This document shows positions 9,759-21,101 of a DNA stretch of 64,000 bases, piece by piece. Numbering within the stretch: position 1 is the stretch's first letter; every line of letters begins with the position of its first letter. Location of the stretch: contig OY726559.1 in assembly GCA_963383645.1 (NCBI GenBank), forward strand, positions 119,373,405-119,437,404. Direction: 5' to 3'. A program made the position numbers and the translations under genes. The notes beneath the pieces were generated by a model. The model was not told the origin of the DNA. It ran no database searches and saw only the letters and a program-made list of their open reading frames with translations. Origin of the DNA: Muscardinus avellanarius (taxonomy: Eukaryota; Chordata; Mammalia; Rodentia; Gliridae).

Positions 9759-12700
9759 ATGGCAGAAAACAAAAATCATATTTCAATAATATCTCTTAAG
9801 TCAAAGGACTCAACTCACCAATAAAAAGACATAGACTGGCAATGTGGATTAGGAAACACAATCCAAATATATGTTGTCTGCAAGAAACTCACCTTACAGC
9901 CAAAGACATTCACAGACTGAAAGTGAAAGGATGGAAAAAGATATACCATGCCAATTGTGACCACAAAAGAGCAGGGTAGCAACCCTGGTATCCAACAAAA
10001 CAGACTTTAAACTAAAACACATCAAAAGAGACAAATCAGGGCACTTCCTTTTATTTAAGGGAACAATACACCAAGAAGATATAACAATAGTAAATATTTA
10101 TGCCCCCAATGTGGGTGCAGCCACATTTGTAAAACAAACCCTTCTGGACAAAAGTAGACCCAAATACAATAATTCTGGAAGACTTTAATACGCCTCTCAC
10201 ACCACTGGATCGATCTTCAAGGCAAAAGATGAGTAAAGACGCTTTAGAACTAAAGGAAACCATAAACCAAATGGACCTAATAGATATTTTCAGATTATTT
10301 CAACCAGGAACAACAGAATACACATTCTTTTCAGCAGCCCATGGAACCTTCTCCAAAATAGACCACATCCTGGGACACAAAGAAAATACCAGCAAATTCA
10401 AAAGATGTAAAATAATTCCTTGCATCTTTTCAGACCACAACGGAATAAAAGTAGAAATCAACAACAGGAAACTCAAAAGAAAGTATTCAGATTCATGGAG
10501 AATAAATGTTACACTATTAAATAATGAATGGGTAAGAGCAGAAATTAGGGAAGAAATAAAGAAATTTATGGAAACAAATGAAAACAGTGATACAACCTAC
10601 CAAAATCTATGGGACACTATGAAGGCAGTATTAAGAGGAAGGTTTATTGCATTGAGTGCCCACATAAGAAGGACAGAGAACCACCAAGTAAAAGACCTAA
10701 TGACACAACTCAAGGACCTAGAAATTCTGCAACAGTCTATTCCCAAAGCCAGCAGAAGGCAAGAAATCATGAAAATTAGAGCAGAAATAAATGAAGTAGA
10801 GAACAAAAAAACAATTCAAAGAATCAATAAAACAAAAAGTTGGTTCTTTGAAAGGATTAATAGAATTGATAAACCCCTGGCCAACCTAACCAAAAGAAAA
10901 GGAGAATAAAATCAAATTATAATACAGTGCAACAATAAAAAAATAAAATAAAAAAGAGAAGAAAACAGAAGCAAATTCCAGAACCAGAGAAGAGGTGAAT
11001 TGCATGAAGTGGGCAACTAAGCAAAGGAGAAACAGTACTACAACAAATAGAATATAGAACTCAAAATGACAGAAAAAAAAGTCATATTCCATATACCCCA
11101 GAGACCACCACTGCTCTGCTGATGGTGAAAGCCAGTGATTGCTGTGTTTTGAACTTATGGTCTGGCTAGTTGAGTTTGATGGCCCTCAGGACATCATTAT
11201 AGATCTGCTTCTTATGGTTACATGAGATAATGTTGTATGCTGCATGTAAATTAGAAAAATATTTTCTATGCTTGTATGTGTTCAATATCTTTTTGTGTTT
11301 ATAAGTTTAATTTATTATGTTATATAAACCTTCTAAATATTTACTTTTTTCAGCTCTCTTAGCTAGTAAAGGAGGTTTATCACACTCTCTTATGATCCAA
11401 ATATTTTCTATTTCTGTTCTACAAATCTTTGCTTTAATTAGCTTATGTAAATACCTGACTAAAACTTGGGGATTATTTTAACTTCCAGGGCAATTAAAAC
11501 TCTTAAAGTTGTACAATAAAAAAATTATCAAAATTAGAAATGAAAAAGGAGGTATCACCACAGATAGTCAAGAAACTCAAAAGATTATCAGAAACTACTT
11601 TAAAATTTTATACTCCAATAAACTTGAAAATCTGGAAGAAATTGATAGATTTCTAAGCACAGTTAACCTTCCTACACTCAGCCAAGAGGATATAGCAAGT
11701 CTAAACCAACCAGTAACAATGAAAGAAGTAGAAACGGCAATAAAAATCCTTCCACCAAAGAAAAGCCCAGGCCCAGATGGGTTCCCAGCTGAATTCTACA
11801 AAACCTTCAGTGAAGAACTAATACCAATACTTCATAACTTATTCTGGGAAATTTAAAGAGATGGAACTCCCCCAAATTCCTTCTATGAGGACAGTATCAC
11901 ATTAATCCCCAAACCAAATAAAGATATCGCAAGAAAGGAAAACTACAGACCAATATCCTTAATGAACATAGATGCAAAAATTCTAAACAAAATACTAGCT
12001 ATACGCATTCAAAACTATATCAAGAGAATAATACATCATGACCAAGTCAGTTTCATCCCAGGAAAACAAGGCTGGTTCAACATACGCAAATCAATACATG
12101 TTATTCACCACATAAATAGAACCAAGAACAAAAACCACATCATCATAGCAATAGATGCTGAAAAAGCATTCGACAAAATCCAACACCCATTTATGTTTAA
12201 AACACTGCAAAAAATTGGAATAGAAGGAAAGTACTTCAACATCATTAAGGCAATATACTGTAAACCCAAAGCCAACATTTTATTGAATGGGGAAAAACTG
12301 CAAGAATTTTCTCTAAAGTCAGGAACAAGACAAGGATGCCCACTTATCACCACTCCTTTTCAATACAGTCCTTGAGACTCTTGCTGCAGCAATAAGACAA
12401 GAGAAGGAAATCAAAGGAATTCACATAGGAAGAGAGAAATCAAAATTATCCTTATTCGCAGATAACATGATCCTTCATATGGAAGACCCAAAGAACTCAA
12501 CCAAAAGACTTCTGGAGCTGACTGACAAATTCAGCAAAGTCGCAGGATACAAAATCAACCTAAAGAAATCAGTGGCTTTTCTTTATGCCAACAACGAATC
12601 CACAATGAAAGAAACAAAGAAAACAATTCCATTCACTATAACCTCAAAACCAATAAAATACCTAGGAATAAACCTAACCCAAGACGTAAAAGACCTCTAC

Positions 12701-14172
12701 AACAAAAACTATAAAACATTAAAAAAAGAAATTGAAGAAGACCTTCGAAGATGGAAAGATCTCCCGTGCTCATGGATAGGCAGAATAAATATCAAAATGG
12801 CCATTCTGCCAAAACTGATCTATAGATTCAATGCAATTCCCATTACAAATACCAGCAACATTCTTCAGAGACCTAGAAAAATCAATCATGAACTTTATAT
12901 GGAGAAAGAAAAGACCTGGAATAGCCAAAGCAATTCTCAACAATAAGAAACATGCAGGAGGTATTACAATCCCAGACTTCAAACTATACTATAAAGCAAT
13001 AGTAGTAAAAACAGCATGGTACTGGCACAATAACAGATATACTGACCAGTGTATTAGAATAGAAGATACAGAAACAAACCCACACATCTTTAGTCAATCT
13101 TTGACAAACTGGCCAAACACATATACTGGAGAAAAGACAGCCTTTCCAACAAGTGGTGCTGGGAGAACTGGCTAACCATTTGTAAAAAGATGAATCTAAA
13201 CCCCTATATCTCACCACACACAGGAATCAACTCAAGATGGATCAAAGACTTAGAAATTAGACCTGAGACTGTGCAGTTAGTAGAGGAGAGCATAGGTTCA
13301 ACACTACAACATATTGGCACAGGCAGTCACTTTCTCAACAAAACCTCCAAAGCTCAGGAAATTAAAACAAGAATTAACACGTAGGATAGAATCAAACTAA
13401 AAAGTTTCCTCTCATCAAAGGAAACTATCAATAACCTTAAGAGGAAGCCTACAGAATGGGAAAAGATCTTTACCAGCCACCATTCTGATAGGGGGCTAAT
13501 ATCCAGAATATACAAAGAGCTCAAAAGACTCTACACTAGCAAAACAAACAACCCAATCAAGAAATGGGCAAATGAACTAAATAGACACTTCACAAAAGAA
13601 TAGATACAAAGGGCCAGTAGATACATGAAAAGATGTTCTTCATCACTGGCCATCAGGGAGATGCAAATCAAAACTACACTGAGATTCCATCTAACCCCAG
13701 TCAGAGTGGCAAGCATAAAGAAATCAAACAACAAATGCTGGCGAGGATGTTGGGAAAGAGGAAATCTTTTACACTGTTGGTGGGAATGCAAACTATTTCA
13801 GCCACTATGAAGATCTGTGTGGAGATTCCTAAGAAAGGTGGGAATAGATCCACCTTATGATCCAGCTATACCACTCCTGAGTATCTTTCCAAAGGGGTTG
13901 AATTCAGAGAAAGACAGCAACATATGCATACCTATGTTCATAGCAGCACAATTTGTAATAGCCAAAATATGGAACCAACCCAGATCTCCATCAACATAGG
14001 AATGGATAGCAAAACTTTGGGAAATACACACAATGGGAGTCTAATTAGCCATAAAGAACAAAATTATATCATTTGCAAGAAGATGAAAGCCCTGGAGAAC
14101 ATTATGTTAATTTAGATCAGCCAAGCACAGAGGGAGAAGGTACATATGTTTCCTCTAATATGCCCAAACTAG
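9759..14172 (+). pseudogene. L1-A ORF2 (endonuclease/reverse transcriptase), broken
   Basis: The start codon context and end match ORF2 of L1-2 (20,038-23,864). Surviving blocks encode endonuclease parts ([19 protein letters not shown] at 10.35 kb; FSDHNGIKV), the reverse-transcriptase start ([15 protein letters not shown] at 11.76 kb), [15 protein letters not shown], and the catalytic region, which here reads FADNMI in place of FADDMI. Frameshifts, stops and a 600-bp insertion near 10.92 kb make it inactive. Confidence 0.88.
10920..11515. mobile_element. 600-bp insertion in L1-A ORF2, origin mixed
   Basis: In L1-2 the ORF2 sequence runs straight through the point where L1-A is interrupted after AATCAAATTA and resumes at TCAAAATTAGAAATG. 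The first 180 bp of the insert resemble an L1 ORF1-ORF2 junction (CCAGAACCAGAGAAGAGG; ACTCAAAATGACAG). The rest (about 11,100-11,515) is AT-rich and unassigned. Confidence 0.6.
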
Positions 14173-14446
14173 GAAACACAGAGGATACCAGTGGGACTCC
14201 AGATAATGGAGGGGGAATATCAGCAAAGTTTGAATGGAAAGATAGGAGAGGAGGAAGGCTGATCTTGATTAATGAGGGTCTAAATCTGAATATGTGTAAA
14301 ATTATGAATATGACATGGTTAACCTGGACAACCATTGGTGGGAAAAGAAAACAGGGGTGGGTGGAGAGGGCACCAAATATAGTTTAAATGTATGCTATTT
14401 ATGTTCAATAAAAATTGTTAAAAGAAAAAAATAAAAATAAAACCAA

Positions 14447-14460
14447 TAAAAAATAAGAAG
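14447..14460 (+). repeat. right target-site duplication of L1-A
   Basis: TAAAAAATAAGAAG is identical to 4,262-4,275, directly after the A-rich L1 tail. Confidence 0.85.
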
Positions 14461-15040
14461 TTTCCCTGTAAAACCCAGAAAGGTTTAATCTCTTCATCAT
14501 GGCATACATACCAGCCACATCTAAAATAGAGCAAACCAAGTGCTCCTCACATATGACGTCTGGACTGATGGTAGCTTCAAAAGAATCAGACAAGTCGAGG
14601 CAAGTGGAATTAACCAAATACAACTCATCCAATGAATATATCAACTCTTCATCCAATTCTTCATCGTCTGGCAGATCCCTGGTTAACCAGTTAGGAAAGG
14701 ACCCAAAAATGTTAAACAGTGCAAGTTGGCTTCTCAAATCCTCTCCTGCTCCTCATTGGAGCCTCACGGAGTGGCCACTGGGGCCTCTATTTAGAGCAAC
14801 ATATTGTGGCAGTCTCTTCACAGAGGAGGAACAAAACAATCTTCTCTAACTAGAGCAGAGTGTGACTGTCATGTGAGTTCAAGAAGGGCAGTGGGTGGAA
14901 AGTGGCAACAGGTGCTAGGGCAATAGTTATGTAACATGCTGAACAGAGGAAAAAGGCTCAGCTCTTCCTCTTGGGTCTAGGTATGCTATGCATGCAATAA
15001 GAAACACAACACTTGCTACAACTGCAGCAACACACTTTAC
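14461..15040. repeat. segmental duplication, copy I right part
   Basis: Aligns with 63,190-63,760, including the Olduvai exon, GTAACATGCTGA and the CAATAAGAAACACAA-like end near 15,010. It continues 2,390-4,261 once L1-A is removed. Confidence 0.78.
14512..14678 (-). CDS. Olduvai (DUF1220) large exon, NBPF-like copy I
   Basis: On the minus strand the 167-bp exon begins after AACCAG and ends before GTATGT. It reads DLPDDEELDEELIYSLDELY, then VNSTCLDLSDSFEATISPD and VICEEHLVCSILDVA. This follows the Olduvai pattern: an ELLDE..EVLQDSLDRCY-like start, Y-x-x-P/N-S, an L-x-L-x-DSF core and a final EE-x-x-V/L-x-x-x-LD. Olduvai domains occur in NBPF proteins and once in myomegalin; their function is unsettled, with links to brain growth in primates. 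The exon starts and ends inside codons in the same phase as its copy II twin. The partner 52-bp exon is at 3,214-3,265, beyond L1-A. Confidence 0.8.
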
Positions 15041-15067
15041 TTATTTATTTATATTTTAAACAAAAAA

Positions 15068-15255
15068 ATTTTTGGTGGTACTGGGGTTCCTGGAAGCCAT
15101 TCTACCTCCGGGCTACACTCCCATAACTATTTTATATTTTTATTTGGAAACAGGGTCTCCTAAGCCAGTGCGCGCGGCTGGCATCGAACCTGTGTGATCC
15201 TCCTGTCTCTGCCTCCCAAGCGGGGATTACAAGTGTGCGCTACCATGCCCGGCTT
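15068..15255 (-). mobile_element. B1/ID hybrid SINE, antisense
   Basis: The reverse complement has GCCGGGCATGGTAGCGCACAC near the head and TAGCCCGGAGGTAGAATGG in the tail, close to the young SINE consensus in this window. Confidence 0.9.
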
Positions 15256-15495
15256 AAACAAAATTTTTTATTGAACATAAATGGTATACATTTAAACTAT
15301 CTTGGTGACCTCTCTCCTCCGCCCCCATTTTTCCAAAGTCAACCACTAAACCAAGCATGGGAGGGAGTGATGGGAAGAAAGTGAGGTCGGGACTGGGTGG
15401 TGGCTGCCTGCGTGATGTGTGCATTTATGCCTACACAAGTTTTTTTTTTTTTACCCCATTATGATGTATTAATAGAATGCACTAATAAAAAGTTA
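15256..15495. mobile_element. two L1 3' ends, opposed
   Basis: About 15,258-15,330 is an antisense L1 tail of the L1-2 type (TTTTTTATTGAACATAAATG). About 15,335-15,495 is a sense tail of the other type, with a purine-rich stretch (GGGAGGGAGTGATGGG), ATTATGATGTATTAATAG and CACTAATAAAAAG. Confidence 0.7.
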
Positions 15496-15509
15496 ATAAA
15501 AAGCAATAA

Positions 15510-15705
15510 GAAGCTGTAGCACATGCTTGTATTCCCAATACTTGGAAGGCTGAAACAAGAGGATCACAAGTTTGCAGACAGCCTCAGCTACTCAGTGAGG
15601 CCCTCTGCAACACAATGAGACCCTGTTTCAAAATAAAGAATAAAAAATAGGGCTGGAAATATAGGTCAGAGGGAGAATGCCCCAGTACCACAAAACAAAA
15701 GAGGA
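15510..15705 (+). mobile_element. older B1/ID hybrid SINE
   Basis: Head, CAGCCTCAGCTACTCAGTGA middle and an ID-like tail are present with many substitutions. Confidence 0.8.
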
Positions 15706-16289
15706 ATAAGGACATGGGGATCTTGTAACCAGAACTTTGTCACATGGAATTACTCAATCTTTTCTGAATAAGAAAACAGAAAGAGGGAAGGCTCTGTTCA
15801 GTGAGTTTGTGTAATGGTACAGCTTGGGGAGAGGAAATCTTAGATCCACATCTGGTCCATCTCTGAGGGTCAGTAACATCTGGGCAAGTGTCTAGCAATC
15901 AGAACAGAAGGCCATGCCCGCATGAAGAAGCTGCCTCCAACTCTGCTTTGTTCCAAGTTCAGCCCCTTGTGGTTTCAGCTTGGAATGGAGTGAAGGAAAA
16001 TTGTCTGTACAACTGAAGGAACTAAACGGTTGGGACACAAAGCAATATAGTGGTGGATCTCTCCTGGATACAAAGTTTGATGTATAAAGAAGTGCCTTTC
16101 CCCTTATTTCACAAAGGCATGCCACACAGTTTGGGCACTGAGGAAGCTCCCAGGCCTGGCCATAGAGGAAGAGAAGGACAGTTGCAGAAACAACAGCCTA
16201 GCCAGGCAGAAGCTACCTATCTCCTCCTGGACCTATTGGCAACCACGGCAGAAGACAAATGAAACAGAAAATTCCATGAAGAGGCTGAA
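15706..16289. other. no recognised gene
   Basis: Single-copy-looking sequence without convincing coding frames. The right end grades into kinase pseudogene 1. Confidence 0.5.
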
Positions 16290-16733
16290 GAAAGGAAGGG
16301 GCCTGGCTGTGTCTTTGCCCCCAGTCTCCCAATGTCTCCACTGGCAACAGCATGTAGGTTCTCTCTACTCTCTTCCAGGCTGGGCAGGGGTGTGGCAGGT
16401 TGGCTGTCTCTACTCTCCTGCAGACTAGACAGGGAAGTGGCAGGAAGGCTGGGTTTTCTGCCCCCCTTCTTCCCTGATTCTGTGCCCTCCTGGCCAGAAA
16501 ATGCTCAGAGAACAAGAAGGGGAAGGCAGGAAGGGAATGTTCATTGGCTCTCCACTTTGAGGGGAGAGTGAAGGCAGAAGTATCTGTGGAGTTGGAGTGG
16601 GCCCGATGCTCTGATGCTCCTGCCTAATGTGGCGTACACCTCAACTCACATCATTTTCACACTCTGGTAGGTAGCCATGGTTTTGGACATACGTATTCAT
16701 TCTGGTATGGCTTGTACCCCTGAAAACGCAAGA

Positions 16734-16739
16734 TCATCT
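16734..16739 (+). repeat. left 6-bp target duplication of solo LTR
   Basis: ATCATC here and at 24,573-24,578 flank an LTR that begins TG and ends CA. Six bases is the duplication length typical of class II (ERVK-like) retroviruses. Confidence 0.7.
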
Positions 16740-16834
16740 GCTACAGCATCTCGTGCAAGCCTCGAGCAAAGGCTTGGCCAGGGGATGTGCAAGGGCTTGA
16801 CTACCCCGCAAGAAAGGCTAGCTTCTTCTCCTTC

Positions 16835-16849
16835 AAAAGAATTACTTTA
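16835..16849 (+). repeat. left target-site duplication of L1-2
   Basis: The 15-bp AAAAGAATTACTTTA is repeated exactly at 24,123-24,137. Confidence 0.92.
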
Positions 16850-16864
16850 GTTTTTTTTTTTTTT

Positions 16865-18390
16865 TCAAAATGGCGACTGAGGGACACAGCACCTCTCAGT
16901 AGCTGAAGTAAATAAAGTTTAAATACTGAGAAAGCAGTGTCTAAATCAACAAAATAAATACATACCAGGAACCAAAACACATCCTGGTACCTCGGCGGAA
17001 CCCTGAACTTGAAGAAGAAGAACAAAGATCCGACACGGGACCTGCTGCAGATACAATCTGACTGCGGATCGGAACGCTGAGCCGCGGGCTGCTTTAGCAG
17101 CTGTCCAAGGAGCTGCCTGCCCGATATTACCATGGCAAGATAATCCGGGACTAAAAACGGACTTAGGACCGCATCCTAAGCAGCGAGCAGCACCCACCAG
17201 AATTCTGTCTGCCCACCAGCGACCGGATCACATCGGCATAGAGACTCACACGGATCCCTGCACCAAGACAGGTATCTGAGGGCGCCCTGGTAAACTGGGG
17301 TCCTAGCGTGTGCGCAGTCTCAACCCCCCACCACGGGCTCAAGCCTCAGAGCACTCTCCTCGCGCATCCTGCCTGTCCCCTACTAGTAATCAGTGCCTGT
17401 ACACTGCCCCCCTAAATTGGAGCCTGCTTCTGTGGCTAACCCCTGCCACCTTGCCAGAGCCTACCCTCCAGGCTGCAAAAGCCCTAGGTGACCCGGAAAT
17501 CTCCTTGGGGCACCCCCAGCCTCTACGTCCCGCGGGAGGCAGAGACCATTGCTGGACACTGCACACTGGACCCTTGAGCACCTACCCTGCACCCCTGGCC
17601 CACCGCTGGGTATTCCCAACCTCCTGGTAGCCAGATGCTTAGTTCTAAGTGAGAACACAGCTCAATACACCTTGGAAGAACATACCAGCAGCAATAGACA
17701 GCTGCACCCACTCTCACTTGGGTCCAGTATTAACAGTGCATCCAGCCTGCACTCTTGGAATAGGCAGAGCTCTGGCAGTAAGTGTGGGCACCCAGGAACC
17801 AGCATTCATTTGCCCAGGGTACATCTTGGGACCACACCGGCTAGCCCAGCTGGAATTTCCAGAGACACAAGAAAATCCATCGGGCCACAAAATCTGCTCA
17901 GGACCTCAGGGGGAAGTTCCAATTACACTTTGGTCACTCTCCACCCCTGCTGTAGGGAAGCACAGGCTGGAGGCGAGGGTGGTGAGTGCAGATGTGCTGA
18001 CCACAGGTTAGAATTTCGCAGAATCTGTGAACTGTACAGAATCAAATAACAGTGAAACCAGACACCCGGACACATAAACCTAAAGCAGCTAAAGGAGAAA
18101 AAGGTGTCCAAACACCCAGAGTGACTTAAGAAGATAAAAATAGAGTACAAAGAAAACTAAGAGACATTGGATGGTATTCTGAAAGCTACCAAGCAATCAG
18201 ATACGCACATATTATATGGACCTGACCCCATATGCGTAAATAAGGAGGACTGTTTGTTTTACTTTTAATGTGGATGTTATGTTTTATTTTGCTTTTATAG
18301 TGCTTTTGTTTTAGTATGGTTATTGCTGTTTTCTTTTTTTTTCTTTTTTTTTCTTCTTTTAATCCAAACTTCTTTTACTTTAACTTGTTG

Positions 18391-18447
<57 letters not shown>

Positions 18448-19014
18448 CATACATTGGATAGTTTGCCTTATTTTTTTATTTCACACGGCTGCTAGTTCCT
18501 TTTATTTTATTCCTCTTCCTTTTTCCTCTTTCTTCCTCTTTCCTTCCTTTTCTTTCATTCTCCTCCTTTGATTGGTTTACCTTCCTTTTTCTTGGATTAC
18601 ATAATAGTCTTGGTATCTTGTGGGGATTCTTTTTTTTTTTTTATGTCTGTCTGCTCCTACCAGCATCCCTATTTACAAACCTTCCCACACTAACCTACAT
18701 ACTTTTCTCCCCCAAAACTTTTCCCCATAATATACCTCATGGTTTAAAACTCAAAGTATTTCTTATATCCATAACTACTCTACTAACAACAAGAGTCCTA
18801 GTAGTTAACTCTCTCTCATTCCTAGCAAGTTATTACCTTATCATACTTAAAGTCTTTCTCAACCTAACATATCCTCTACCTAATCTGACCCTTTTACCAA
18901 TCACCCCAGCTCCTTACACATCACCCGCCCTCAACGCTGGAAAGGCTCTGCTGACTTGCCGATACCCCTAAACTCCTAATATTAAGATTTGACTAAACAC
19001 ATTACTCACGAACG
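16865..19014 (+). promoter_or_regulatory. L1-2 5' UTR with internal promoter
   Basis: The region starts with CAAAATGGCGAC (16,866-16,877), a good fit to a YY1 site and in the same place as the YY1 site known at the start of human L1. GC-richer sequence follows to about 18,000, then pyrimidine-rich sequence and a (TA)n microsatellite at about 18,393-18,442. The same 5' start occurs on the minus strand at 823-834 in the first L1 of the window. Confidence 0.75.
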
Positions 19015-19992
19015 ATGGGTAGAAATCAGAAAAACAGGACAGAGAACACTATAAATATGAGAACCAGGAGTTATGAAGAGATAGCAGAAATCACGAATAC
19101 TGACCTACTAGAAATGCAAGAAGGGGAGTTCAGAATCTTGATGTTCAATATGATGAAAGGTTTTAAAACAAGTATAGAGGAGGTTAAAGGTGAAATAGAA
19201 ACACTAAAAAAGAATCAGAAAGAGGTCTGGAATGAAATGAAAGAGGCAATAAGTGAAATGAAGACAGCAATAGAAAGAAACTCTGGAAGATTAGATGAAA
19301 TGGAAAACAGAATATCAATATTAGAAGACAGTATATCCCAAACCGAAAACACAGTCAGCAATATACAGAAATCTTTACAGCAACAAAACCTAAACATCCA
19401 GCAATTATGGGATAATATGAAGCGCCCTAATTTACGGATAATAGGCATTGAGGAAGGGATAGAGGTACAGACCAAGGGCATATGTAATATCTTCAGGGAA
19501 ATAATCTCAGAGAATTTTCCAAATATGGAAAGAGACTTGAATCTTCAAGTCCAGGAGGCATACAGAACTCCACTGAGACAGGACCAAAGAAAAACCACTC
19601 CACGCCACATAATAACCAAATTGACCAGCATAGAGGCCAAGGAAGGAATCTTAAAAGCAGTGAGAACAAAAGGACAAGTGACATATAGAGGCAAAACAAT
19701 AAGAATCACCCCAGACTATACAACCCAGGTCAGGAATGCTAGGAGAGACTGGTACGATGTGATTCAGACCCTGGAAGAAAATAATTTCCAGCCCAAACTA
19801 ATCTATCCAGCAAAACTACTATTCAAGATCAATGGGGAAGTCAAAGTCTTTCAGGATAAACAGAATCTCAAAAAATTCATGAATTCAAAGCCAACACTAG
19901 AGAAAATTCTTAAAGAAATAAATCATAAGAAAGAAAAAAGAAGCAGACTCCAGAACCAGAGAAGAGAGGAAGTTAATAAGTGGGCCATTTAA
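19015..19992 (+). CDS. L1-2 ORF1 protein, intact
   Basis: 325 residues, uninterrupted. The N terminus is basic and polar. A long coiled coil spans roughly residues 50-130 (MENRISILEDSISQTENTVS). An RNA-recognition region begins near LRIIGIEEGIEVQTKG, and a C-terminal domain has RTPLRQDQRKTTPRHIITK and PAKLLFKINGE. ORF1p binds L1 RNA as a trimer and is needed for retrotransposition in cis. ORF2 starts 45 bp downstream. Confidence 0.95.
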   Translation: MGRNQKNRTENTINMRTRSYEEIAEITNTDLLEMQEGEFRILMFNMMKGFKTSIEEVKGEIETLKKNQKEVWNEMKEAISEMKTAIERNSGRLDEMENRISILEDSISQTENTVSNIQKSLQQQNLNIQQLWDNMKRPNLRIIGIEEGIEVQTKGICNIFREIISENFPNMERDLNLQVQEAYRTPLRQDQRKTTPRHIITKLTSIEAKEGILKAVRTKGQVTYRGKTIRITPDYTTQVRNARRDWYDVIQTLEENNFQPKLIYPAKLLFKINGEVKVFQDKQNLKKFMNSKPTLEKILKEINHKKEKRSRLQNQRREEVNKWAI

Positions 19993-20037
19993 GTAAAGAA
20001 GAAAGATCACACCACCCAAGAGTAGACAGAACACAAA

Positions 20038-21036
20038 ATGGCAGAAAACAAAAAGCATATTTCAATAATATCACTTAATGTCAAAGGACTTAACTCACCA
20101 ATCAAAAGACATAGACTGGCAATGTGGATTAGGAAACATAATCCAAACATATGCTGTCTGCAAGAAACTCACCTCACAGCCAAAGACATTCACAGGCTGA
20201 AGGTGAAAGGATGGAAAAAGATATACCATGCCACCAGTGACCGAAAAAGAGCAGGGGTAGCAATCCTAATATCCAACAAAACAGACTTTAAAATAAAACA
20301 CATCAAAAGAGACAAATCAGGGCACTTCCTTTTATTAAAAGGAACAATACACCAAGAAGATATAATGATAGTAAATATTTATGCCCCAAATGTGGGTGCA
20401 ACCACATTTGTAAAACAAATCCTTCTGGACATAAGATCCCAAGTAGACCCAAATACAATAATTCTGGGAGACTTTAATACGCCTCTCACACCACTGGATC
20501 GATCTTCGAGGCAAAAGATGAGTAAAGATGCTTTAGAACTAAAGGAAACCATAAACCAAATGGACCTAATAGATGTTTTCAGAGTATTTCAACCAGGAAC
20601 TACAGAATACACTTTCTTCTCAGCAGCCCATGGAACCTTCTCCAAAATAGATCACATCCTGGGACACAAAGAAAATACCAGCAAATTCAAAAAATGTAAT
20701 ATAATCCCATGCATCTTTTCAGACCACAATGGAATAAAAGTAGAAATCAACAACAGGAAACTCGAAAGAAAGTATTCAAATTCATGGAGAATGAATGATA
20801 CACTACTAAATGACGAATGGGTAAGAGCAGAAATTAGGGAAGAAATAAAGAAATTTATGGAAACAAACGAAAACAGAGACACAACCTACCAAAACCTATG
20901 GGACACTATGAAGGCAGTACTAAGAGGAAAGTTTATCGCATTGAGTGCCCACATAAAAAGGATGGAGAACCACCAAGTAAAGAACCTAATGACACAACTC
21001 AAGGATCTAGAAATTCTGCAACAATCCATTCCCTAA
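20038..21036 (+). pseudogene. L1-2 ORF2, endonuclease part, ending at a premature stop
   Basis: 332 codons hold the apurinic-like endonuclease domain: [17 protein letters not shown], the LQETHL motif, [17 protein letters not shown] and FSDHNGIKV, so the catalytic residues look present. A TAA at 21,034-21,036 ends the frame where L1-A has an AAA codon. The endonuclease half could be translated alone; the reverse transcriptase could not follow without readthrough. Confidence 0.92.
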
Positions 21037-21101
21037 GCCAGCAGAAGACGAGAAATCATCAAAATTAGAGCAGAAATAAATGAAATAGAGAACAAAAAAA
21101 A

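Larger units (their letters stand above)
4276..14446 (+). mobile_element. L1-A: nearly full-length L1 with later insertions, defective
   Basis: The block follows the order of the better preserved L1 at 16.85-24.1 kb: 5' UTR (4,276-5,685 and 8,086-8,535), ORF1 remnant, ORF2 remnant, 3' UTR, and an A-rich end near 14,410-14,446. It starts within the 5' UTR at a point matching about 17,136, so roughly 270 bp of the 5' end is missing. Three later insertions interrupt it: a composite L1 block (5,686-8,071), a SINE (9,406-9,635) and about 600 bp near 10,920-11,515. It sits in the intron between the two Olduvai exons of NBPF-like copy I, in the opposite orientation. Confidence 0.88.
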
